A program made the position numbers and the translations under genes. Shown here in pieces: positions 54,599-64,000 of a stretch of DNA of 64,000 bases. The first letter of the stretch is position 1, and each line of letters begins with the position of its first letter. This DNA is from Hanleya hanleyi (taxonomy: Eukaryota; Mollusca; Polyplacophora; Lepidopleurida; Hanleyidae), in NCBI GenBank assembly GCA_036873755.1, contig JAVTVY010025368.1, positions 1 through 64,000 on the forward strand, written 5' to 3'. Under the pieces are notes generated by a model that was not told the DNA's origin, did not search any database, and worked only from the letters and a program-made list of their open reading frames with translations.

Positions 54599-57056
54599 GA
54601 AAAACCCTAAGGTCAAGATTGTCAAATTATATTGTACATGTATGTGTATAATGTTGGAGTGTATGGTGAAGTAGATAATGTTCAGTGAAGTACGTATAGA
54701 GATCCAACACTCCAACTGTACATGATGTTTGCTTGGATAATTCTTGTATTGATTGAATGATCCCAGACATGCTATAAATATGTTCATGCTCATTTCTATA
54801 TTGATGAATATATGGATTTTTCTTTATCTTCCAAATACTGGGTTACAGTTTGCGATAAAGATTGTGATATAAGTTTACGATGTCATGCTAAAGGATCTCA
54901 ACAAATAGCTCATGGCAATTGTTGAAGTTTTATAACAACCTGACCCTAAGCAAATTGTTCAGTTGATCAATTTTTCTTCTGTTTTATTGTCATGGCTGAG
55001 TCTGCCCTTAGCATTATCAAGGGCAGACTTAGCGAAATGTCGTGTTTAATAAAGAAGTTGAAATCCAGGAAATCCCAGTGTTCATACTTACTTTTATACA
55101 TCAAACCGAATGACACTTCACAATGTCATACAAAATATATATACGTCATCGAGATTTATTTTGGCATTATCGCCACTTACAAGGTAAGCAAATCTCTTGA
55201 TTTTTGGATAGGCTACCTGGTTTAGTGTGTAAGAATATATTATCAGTGAGGGCCCAAGTTTCATTCTTGTATCAGATTTTTTGCTACAGGAGACGTGTAT
55301 CCAGGACATGGTACTAGATCAGATTTGCAATTTATTCTTGTCAGTCACTCAAAAATTCCACAAGAGTGTGGATGCAGGCTAACCATTATTGTCGTTCATG
55401 TGGGTCTCCACGTTGGTCATGTTAGTGAAGTGATGCGTGATGGTTGCTCATGTCAACTGGCCATCCCGCCACATCCAGCCGGGACAGTCCGTCAATAAAA
55501 CACATTGCGTAGACATCGTGTACATTGATTCTTCGGCTCCATCAGCCTGGATTTCCCCTATTTTCATCTCCAGTGTCTCACTATCTAACCGGTCAGTATG
55601 CAGTTTTAGTTACAGCGAGATCACACAGATCAATGGACCGGTCTACATGTGACCGTCTAGTGTTATTCCCCTGGGCTCGACTACGTGTAGTCCCGTCATG
55701 GAAATGGTTTAATTACGACCTCAGCCTGGATCTCTCGGAACACTTTACACGTACATACAGTTGAGAAAATAGCTCGAATAAATACATAGCTCATAGATTG
55801 AACTCTGGTATTACTTCAGCAATACTTGTAGTCCAGTGATCGATATCATCGCTTTTAGGCTACTATCTATTTAATAATTTACTTTTGCTGTTTATTGTCA
55901 TGATTTAGTCACCAATGACCATCACCTTTTAGAAACGACATTACGTGTATCTTGCTGGATGCCTTATCTAACTGAAGGTTTGGGTTTTGAGGTCAATCGA
56001 TTCCTTGTTTGCTCGCTGTACATTGTCTAACTGGATCTATTATCTAACTGAAGGTTTGGGTTTTGATTTCAATCGATTCCTGGTTCTGTCTGTTAAACTT
56101 TGAGGTGAAATTACATGTACATGTATGTGAGACTGGAGCACCTGTACAGTACATAGTTCAAATACAGGAAGTTCATTTCTCACCAAAACATTGGGTGATC
56201 AGAGGATACCCTATTTCTTCCAATTTTTCGAACAGCATTTTTAGACTAAGAAGCAGAAAGAAAACATCTTTATGTCAACTGAGGCTAAATACTGTGTCCT
56301 GGATATGTTATTTACCCCAAGAACTGAAAAGATAGCTAGTGAAATTTGTAGAATCATGTTAGCAGAATTTCTCTCCACATATGCCTGAAGTTAAGTTTTG
56401 CTGTCTGAATAATTAGAAGAAATAGGGTATGTGATGTTAACTTGGGAAATTGGGAATAACTCTCTTGGGTGTGGTGATATTAAAGCTGTGGGTTTTTTTC
56501 AATCCAATTCCTGCCAAATCAAATTTTTCTTGAAGTTTACGTACTGAAATATCAGCCTAAAAAGAATTGCGATTGTCATATATATAAATATGGAGATCTG
56601 ATTGATCAAAATGTGCTCCCTATCCTATTTTGATATTTTTGAGTTATTTACAGGGATGATTTTCTCTTGTAACAAAAATAGGACACCTCAAACCAAAATT
56701 ATATTGCCACACCATATAGTAGGACGTTTTGTTATTTGAAAGAACCGATAATGGTCTTTCTTTCGGGTGTTATATTTTGTTTCATTAAAATATCTAAAAC
56801 TGCCTCAAAAATACCAAAATAGACCAAGGAGCAAATTTTGGTCATTCATATCTCAATTCTTACGCAGTTGAACATCTTGATTCTTTCGAGTCTGATATTT
56901 CAATGGTCTGATCTTCAAGGAAAATATAACTTTGGAGGTTTGAACTTAAATAATAAATCTGCTTTGTCAGTGCCACAGTAGAAAGTTTTTCCCATATTAA
57001 TGTCACATATCCTTTATTAGAATGTAAATGTGATGAAATAATATAAAACAGGAGGT
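54599..57056. other. No recognised gene; one short tandem duplication
   Basis: TCTAACTGAAGGTTTGGGTT, then TTGA..TCAATCGATTCC, occurs twice, about 77 bases apart, at 55967 and 56044. The frames at 55295-55764 overlap in three phases with no family resemblance; an exon cannot be excluded. Confidence 0.35.
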
Positions 57057-57112
57057 TCGTCATGATATGACTGAAATATTGTTGAAAGCGATGTTAAATC
57101 TTATTCACTCAA
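57057..57112 (+). repeat. SINE tail
   Basis: GTCATGATATGACTGAAATA, TTGTTGAAAGCGATGTTAAA and ATTCACTCA; the head is missing. Confidence 0.7.
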
Positions 57113-57572
57113 TCGCATTAAAACAAGGCAGTATAGTCACAGTACATGTATCAATGTACATTCCTATAGAATTTGTGATCAAATTTATTGATCAAAATTT
57201 GATTTGAAATTTGAGGATATTAAAGGTGATTGAATAATTAGAGCGTTTAATCTAGTTAGTAATTCAACTCTTGAAATATATTTGACGACATACATGTACA
57301 TGAGAATTCTATGAACTCATCAGATTGTCTTTCGCAGGCGCAAGACAAAAGTTGCAGATTAGGCTTGTGCAATAATCTTCCCTCTCTTCAGAAAAGACCA
57401 CATTGGGTCAACATTCCTGTTCATCTCCTTCACCATTAATATTGCACGAGTGTATCCCGCTAATGGCTGAGCTGATGTGCGCTTGTGAAGTAAAACGGCA
57501 CGCCATCTTGGTGCTGCTATGGAGTGTTGAGTATCGGGCTGTGCAATTGTATTAAGTTGGCAGAGCTATCCG

Positions 57573-57884
57573 ATGGCCAGATCAATACGGGTTGTAGATA
57601 AGCGGTTGGTCGGTGGTACTGGTGGTATAAGGGAAGCAGTGCTGGTTAAGGGGCTGGCAGTCCATGGTGAGAAGGCAGGAGCTGAGTGTGTCTCTCGGTG
57701 TATATACATGTATCAGGGCGAGTCGGTCACCGACCATGAGGATACTATGGAGATGGGTTATAATCTAGTGAGGGATTTCTACAACAAGGCTGTGGAGATA
57801 GTCTCCAGCTTGGCCGAGGACTCAGACCTACACAGAGTCGCCACATTTCAGTCCTCAGATCGGAGACAATCTATTATATACAAG
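57573..57884 (+). CDS. Putative first coding exon of a host gene (unidentified)
   Basis: From ATG 57573 the frame gives about 104 residues to a splice donor CAAG/GTAAAC at 57884, then reads on to a stop at 57923. The composition looks like real protein: MARSIRVVDKRLVGGTGG, GIREAVLVKGLAVHGEKAG, YQGESVTDHEDTMEMGY and VRDFYNKAVEIVSSLAEDS. Codons are less AT-rich than the flanks. Upstream, CGCCATCTTGGTG at about 57502 is a YY1-type motif of the sort placed near start sites of TATA-less genes. I do not recognise the family. If it is an exon, the rest of the gene would lie to the right, in long introns I cannot resolve. Confidence 0.45.
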
Positions 57885-58823
57885 GTAAACTCTAACAAAC
57901 ATATAGTCGCCCTTACTTGGTAACTACTATCCTTCCATCTTGGCTCTCCTCAATGGTGACTCATCATGCTGAAGTGGGAGTTTAGATATTAATAACCATG
58001 CAGGATTCAGGTACATTGAAAAATTGTATTGAGCACATTAGTTGTCCCTTAATCAGGTGTAGAGACTAATATATTACTTTCTACATGACCAGCATCTAGG
58101 ACTAGAAGGCTTCTGTGACTAACTTATATTTTTGTTGCTCTGAATCATTTTGGCACACAACATTTCGGTAAGATTATGAAGGGTACGACATTTCGGCAGC
58201 TTTTTTGTCTCCTTTTTTACAAGACCTAATTGGGCAAAAATTGAATTACGAGCAGTGAGCTACATGTAGAAAATATACAGATACATGGAAGAATTTTGTT
58301 GGTATAAAAGATATTTTTAGATTGTAGATGTTTGATTCTCAGCAAAATTCCTGATCAGTCAGACGGAAACAGATATGTACATGTATATATGATCATGCTA
58401 AAATGAGGTTGAACTTATAATTTATTTGCTCATTTATAATCTGTAATGGATATATAGTCATGAAATTGTAAGCAAGGAGAGATATATAATCACACTGATT
58501 AGTAATAGGTCTAAACATGCTAAATGATGTTGATGTATTATACATATATAGATTTTGTCTAATCCAAGACTCATCTTGTCAAATTTGATATCTGGATAAT
58601 CATTAAAGAATTTACATCTTGGTATTCCTATAGTCTGTCTACATGTATGTCATGTATATGTTTGGAAAAAAACAAAAAAATTGGGAAAATCTTTGTTTGA
58701 AAATAATTTGGCCTGTGAAATAAAGTTGCGAAGTGTTGTGTGCCGAGATGTCAACGAAATGTCGGGTGCCTAAATGTTGTAACACCGGCGTCATCTCATA
58801 TGTACAATAATTCATTAGGTTAA
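57885..58823. other. Presumed intron or intergenic DNA
   Basis: AT-rich, with several ACATGTA and TATATA tracts; nothing else supported. Confidence 0.35.
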
Positions 58824-59243
58824 GGGAGCGTAGCAAAAATCGGAACATTCTAATGGAACATTTGTGTCCAGTATTGGTTGCAGCCACGTTCCATTTTCAG
58901 CTACTGGAACGTTCCACATTAGAGGAACGTTCCCCTTGAACGTTCTGTACAGAGGGAACATTCCTGCTGAACGTTCTTGTTTTAGATACAAGAATGTTCG
59001 TGTGCATCAGAACGTTCAGGAGCTTTAGAACGTTCGGATACCTTCATGCTGAACGTTCCTGGCATCGTCGCCGTGTGACCAAAATGGTTAGGTGCGACGT
59101 TAAACTTCAAACAACCAACCAACCAACGTTCCTGGTAGGTGGAACGTTCCTGCCGAACGTTCCGAGTTACTGGAACATTCAACAGTGGGCATTCTCTTGT
59201 TCCACTGGAACAAAAATCGCGTTCCGATTTTTGCTACGCTCCC
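58824..59243. mobile_element. 420-bp foldback MITE with GAACGTTC repeats and TAA target duplication
   Basis: GGGAGCGTAGCAAAAATCGG at 58824 pairs with CCGATTTTTGCTACGCTCCC ending at 59243. TAA flanks both ends (58821-58823, 59244-59246), which suits PIF/Harbinger. The interior contains about ten GAACGTTC or GGAACGTTCC palindromes. Confidence 0.8.
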
Positions 59244-60019
59244 TAAACTTTCTGATAATTCAATCACTCTATCAACATTCAATCACCCCCAGAACTTGTC
59301 TTCAATATGATCAGTTAAAGTTACTCTAATGAATATGATTCCTTGCTAAATGCAGGAGAAACTACAGTTACATACATGGAGGTAAAGTCCTCTTCCTGTA
59401 TCATGTCATAAAATTCCCACCCTGATAATTGGTTACCCTAATATTCTGGGATAGGACGATGCACTTCCTATGATTGAATAATTAGAGAGTTTACTGGGGG
59501 AAATCTTCCATGTAAATTAGAAGCTTTTGTGCATTGCTTTTTTTTGCAGTCTTGAAGCTTCATATTTCGCCAAGTTAAAGCCCTTCATCATCAATCATGT
59601 TTACCAAAGAAGCATTATCATTTATTGCCATGAATGCGCCATGCGCCGTAGATGTATATGTAATGTATCAATGGAGTTTCTATAGAAACATGTAGAAACA
59701 ATATTGCATCATGGGATATCTTTCAGTTTTTAAGCCCCTGATTGGTCGATTCAAATTTTCAAATAGAAATCCTCTATTTCCATTGATCTGTGAAGAAATT
59801 TGGAAGAAAATCCAGTCAATCATAAAGTTACTGTATGTTCATTTATCAGGCCGCCAGTGTAAAAATTCATGTTGTATTACATTCGTGTATATCACATACA
59901 ATACACGTCACGTACGAATTTAGTAATAATATGATTGAGCGTATGTACAGGAGTAGATTACATTTAAGATGTAATATCTGGGGCACCCATGGGATATCCT
60001 GGTACAAACTGGAACAGGA
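59244..60019. other. No recognised feature
   Basis: AT-rich host-like sequence without a supported gene. Confidence 0.35.
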
Positions 60020-60115
60020 CCCCAGCAGTGGCCCAGGGTGTGAAAAGATATAGGACCCAAATGTTGTGATATGCTGAAATATTGTTGAAAGCCACATTAA
60101 AATTCATATTCACTC
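60020..60115 (+). repeat. SINE 3-prime part
   Basis: GGGTGTGAAAAGATATAGGA, then GTTGTGATATGCTGAAATAT, TGTTGAAAGCCACATTAAA and ATTCACTC. The GGTGTGAAAAG block before the tail is shared with the copy at 63.7 kb. Confidence 0.65.
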
Positions 60116-63100
60116 CCACCCTTATTAGATGTTATCATCGCTCTGTCTTTACATCTTTTACATTTTCTCTCTATCTTTGAAATGCTTGGTTTTAAAGAAC
60201 TCATTATTAAAATTTGAGTAATGAATGGCTGCTACCTGTATTTCCAAGCTTGAATAATGTCCCAATTTGTTGCAGGTAATAGTTTTTATGGGCAGTATTG
60301 AAATTAAAGGCAACACACAATCTTTCTAAACCATGTACGTTAACTTTTTTTTTTACGTAAAATTTTCAGCAAAGTTGTATCTTTTGACCAAGGCAAGCAT
60401 TGTCAATGCATTGTCAACCTTGAATTTATCTTTAATGTGAAGTGAAGGGTGAGAAAAGGTTGTTGGATAATGAATGCTTCTAGTTTGGAAAATGACATAC
60501 ATGTACCAGGATCTGAAATAGCAGTCGGACAAGACATTGGACATGTCTGATCAAAATTTGGCATTGTCTGATCATTTAGGAAACGAACTCACAGAAATTA
60601 TAAAATTATAACCTAACCAAGTTATTTATTTTATTTAGCAATTATTCTGAGAAGTTGTGGTGCAAATTTGTTTGTGGAAGGAATTGTTACAAGACATTGA
60701 CCAGAGGAATGGATTTGGCCATAAATGTCACATCAACTTTCTGTCAGCAGAGCATAACTTTATAAGGTTATATAATGTCAATTTATGCAGTAAACAGAAA
60801 GGGGTGCAGCTTTTCAAAGACGAGAGTGGCCTGTATTATTAATATTACCTCCTTAATCAATGCTTAGTGTCTTGACTTTCCTGGAAAAATATATATAATT
60901 GAGGGGAAAAATCGAGGATGCAATGAGCGGATAAGCGCATACTTAATATGTGTATCTAGGTTATAATCTCCTGTTTATGTAAGTTTTGCACCCGACACAT
61001 GTATGCTCTTGAATGCAAGATGGTTGTTAAATGTAGTAATGGGCTGTATTAAATGAATTAACAGAGGTTATTATCCTCTGACTTCACTAAGTAGTGGTCA
61101 AAATGTCATCATTTTGTGAAAAGTGAAGATTTAGATATAATCACTTATAGAGGTTATTATTTTATAACTTCTGTAAGTGGTCCCCTGACTTGATCAAAAG
61201 TGGTGAATGTGACGTTAAACCTTATTTCTCTCTCTCCTGATCAAAAGTGCTTATCCTGCCTGTGTTAAATCATCATGCCTGATCATATTTTGAAAATATC
61301 TGATTATTTCGAATATGCTTATTTCAGACCCTGATTTACTATGATGTGCAGTGTAACAGTGTCATTATTTTATTTCTGTGCTTTCCCAGAATGAAAAAAA
61401 AAAGAGAGCGAATTTTGAGAAAAAAAGACTTGCCACTAGAACAATTTTTTCTGGGGTCTTTGACCAAAACCAAAGTTAGTTTCCTACATAACTGCATAAC
61501 TGTAATGCAACAGTAAGGGTGTGGAGACCTGTATACCATCCTGAATTGATTACATGTTACGACTCCAAAATTTGGCTATTGCCAGACAGTCTTCTGGACA
61601 TTGACTGAAAATGTCAGTGGCTAGTCCGAAAATACATGTAAGAAATAAAATAATAATTACGACGGTGCTAAATAGTCGTTCGTTAATAACCAGCCTTAAA
61701 TCTTCCCATGATTTGTGTACAAAGATCTGCTACTGTGTTTATTGCTCAAGGATCAGTTCACAGACTTGTTTTTTTTCTCACATCTTACTGTAGGATATGA
61801 AGGTAAGATTATTTCGCCATATCCTTGAGCTTTTTGATTAAGCTATTCCGTCATTTTTCTCATTTTGCCCAAAATATATGCTGTTTTCTTAAGTTGCTCT
61901 TTCTGTACGCAATTGTGTATGCATGACTCAGTCTGGTCAATCAGTGAAGGTTTTTAATTAGCCAAAGCTGACCTGTATGTTACTAATGAGATGAAGGCCT
62001 TTGCACAATCTCTTACCATACTTTAATGAGGGTGAACCGAGATGGCCAGCAAGAGGGGTTCTGAGTTTGGAATTGAAATAAAATATTTTCAGAACAAAAT
62101 AATGAAAATTTTATGACCGCAATAAGATTTGCTATAAAGTCACAGACTGTTGTTAGGTCTTAAATTTTGACATGCTGGAGATAGTGTAGAAAATGTTTGG
62201 TATGGAATTGTGCCCCACCCCTCAAAGGCCTGGTACATGTACGGTTAATTAGACTGTCTAACCAAAGGTGAGCTTAAATGAACCCAAAATTACCTCACAT
62301 GATATTCAATTGTAACAAACAATTTAGTATTGTGTATATCATTAGCTTCAATTTGATATCCAACTTTTATATGGTGTTTTAATTTTGGCATAATTAGGCC
62401 CATGAGATCAGGGGTGTGGCATAAAAAAAATGTTCGAGGGTGTTACCATTGCACCTGTCGGATTATGAATATACACATGCGGCCTAGCAATCATTTGGAG
62501 CAAAAAAATTGCATATAGTTTGTATGCAACTTTATGATTCCATTATTGTCTAGTACAATTTTTCTTTCTGTATTTTGCCAAAGATGACTTCGAACCCATC
62601 TCATCTCTCCACTCTTCAACCCAGTTGTCATCCACTTAAACAACAACCACTTCCTTCCATTCTATCTTACTACTCCCTGTCTTGTAGTTTATAACATCAT
62701 ATTTTGTACTGATCATTCCTACTTCCTTGAGTTTTTGTTTGTCCTATCTCCCTCCATTCTAACAAGCTGCTCATACCCTATGTCATCTATGGCAAAAGTT
62801 AACTCAGGCATCTGCAGAGAGATATTCTGCTAACATTCTACAAATTTTGTTAGCTGTCTTCTCAGTTCTTGGGATAAATAACATATCCATGTCACAGTAT
62901 TTAGCCTATGCTGACAAAGATATATTTTTTTGCTTTCAAGTTTAGAAATGCTGTTCGAAAAAAATTAGAAGAAAATAGGGTAGTAGTTTAGCTTCAATAT
63001 TCCTATATCTCCACCCTCCTATTCCACCCAAGTTCTCCATGGATAACTTCAATTGCTGTTATTCAGTTCACTTCTAACCTCCCTGTTGTTCCGCCGAAGT

Positions 63101-63654
63101 CAATACTGCCAAGGGCGTGGTGTTCTGCATGACCAGTGCCCATCATAAGTAAATCCATCCATCAACACAGATATCTGGCCTGCATGGAGTGCGCCTTGCA
63201 GATGAATATCTTGATCATTGCTTAAACATCAATTGATTCGGCAAATTGTTTTGATACATGTAGCAGTCATTGTGAATCATACATGTATGCATGTACACAT
63301 GTAGGCCTATATTATAACACAGTTCATTATAAATTGGATTTCAGTATAACACGGCCACTGTTATGTCCCCTATTATAGCTGTAATATGAATGCTTTCTAT
63401 TATTAAGACTCACTGTAGTGCAGTCAATATTTTGTCCCCCCAACCTCAGTACTAGTATAAAGATGGACAAGTGTAGAATGTTTTTCTTCAGAATGGCTTA
63501 TTCCATGTGCAGATTTGGGTTTGGGAAGATTGAAGCATCGCCAGCTTTGGTCATGGGTGCTATTAAAATGATCTCTCTTTTTGAACAGCATACAACATGT
63601 CCTGGCACCTCTAATAAGTAAACATAGGAAACAAACCCCACTGAAGAAATCCTG
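60116..63654. other. No recognised gene
   Basis: AT-rich sequence, probably intronic or intergenic. A GTGACGTTAAAC fragment of the SINE tail occurs at 61209. Nothing else I can support. Confidence 0.35.
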
Positions 63655-63793
63655 TTGATGCTCCTGGGCATTGTCTGTCGGGTTGGACCCCACCCGTGTG
63701 GTTCCCGGGTGTGAAAAGGAATAGGACTCAACGTCGTGATATGACTGAAATGTAGTTGAAAGCGACGTTAAATCATATTCACTCACTCACCCT
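63655..63793 (+). repeat. SINE 3-prime part
   Basis: GGTTGGACCCCACCCGTGTG, GGGTGTGAAAAGGAATAGGA, then CGTGATATGACTGAAAT, GTTGAAAGCGACGTTAAA and CATATTCACTCACTCAC. This is the best-preserved tail in the window. The remaining 200 bases to the edge show nothing. Confidence 0.72.
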
Positions 63794-64000
63794 GTCAGGT
63801 TGGAGATGTAATCTTGGTTTAACTGTCGACTTGAGCTGTCCAAGAATGAGCAATCCTAATAACTTGTTCATAATTGTCTGGGGTGGATGTTGTAAATCCT
63901 GTCTGATGCCAGCATTCTTGGTTTAATATTCTGACGGTGATTCTGTGGTGAATTTGCATGTCATATGGTCTTTGAGTAGATTATGGATCCTTAAAGGTGA

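Noticed and set aside
57359..57471. A terminal exon on the minus strand (37 codons including MVKEMNRNVDPMWSFLKRGK)
   Set aside because: It looks protein-like and has a possible acceptor, but it is short, unrecognised and could be chance.

Overview
The window is animal nuclear DNA, AT-rich and repeat-dense, probably from a mollusc and perhaps a vetigastropod. The lineage call is an inference. It rests on five copies of a SINE tail of the form GTTGAAAGCGACGTTAAA followed by ATTCACTCA, on several GGGAGATAACT-type motifs, and on arrays of AGGTCA half-sites of a kind I associate with molluscan genomes. No bacterial-style genes are present.

Positions 1-8800 hold an endogenous Polinton/Maverick-type (adintovirus-like) element that runs off the left edge. 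On the minus strand, in transcription order, it carries a tail-anchored small protein, two tandem paralogues of unknown function, a chromodomain integrase, a Thr-rich membrane protein, an FtsK/HerA-type packaging ATPase, a small basic protein, a proline-rich protein, the penton (single jelly roll), a small pX-like protein and the major capsid protein. A C2H2 zinc-finger protein runs the other way at the right end. Early-type genes each have a TATAAATA-like box 40-70 nt before the ATG. The capsid genes are packed head to tail with ATGA, TAATG and TAA-AC-ATG junctions. Most large genes carry one to three point lesions, so this is a fairly young but inactivated copy. The polymerase core is not where its N-terminal domain ends, and the protease is not visible.

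Positions 8925-10560 form a gene-free block built of tandem units with textbook promoter motifs: NRF1 palindromes, YY1, NF-Y, CRE and octamer. From 10.6 to 22.8 kb there is a LINE reverse transcriptase fragment, a 2.5-kb inverted-repeat element with a TA-flanked MITE nested in one arm, another MITE, and a GC-rich foldback element. From 22.87 to 26.76 kb there is a satellite (ATCTCTGATAACTCC family) with higher-order structure that reverses orientation at about 25.4 kb, then a purine-rich array and a roughly 92-bp minisatellite.

At 28.6-33.7 kb a Penelope-like reverse transcriptase pseudogene is split in frame by a 3631-bp insertion. The insertion is two inverted 1570-bp LTRs with primer-binding-site sequence and a partial third LTR between them, flanked by a GACG target duplication. 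A second GC-rich foldback lies at 35.24-36.97 kb and a LINE ORF2 C-terminal remnant at 38.0-38.75 kb.

The rest, 38.8-64 kb, is intergenic or intronic host DNA with inverted-repeat elements whose target duplications (TA, TTAA, TAA) can be read, a nuclear-receptor-half-site repeat, SINEs and one plausible first host exon at 57.57 kb.
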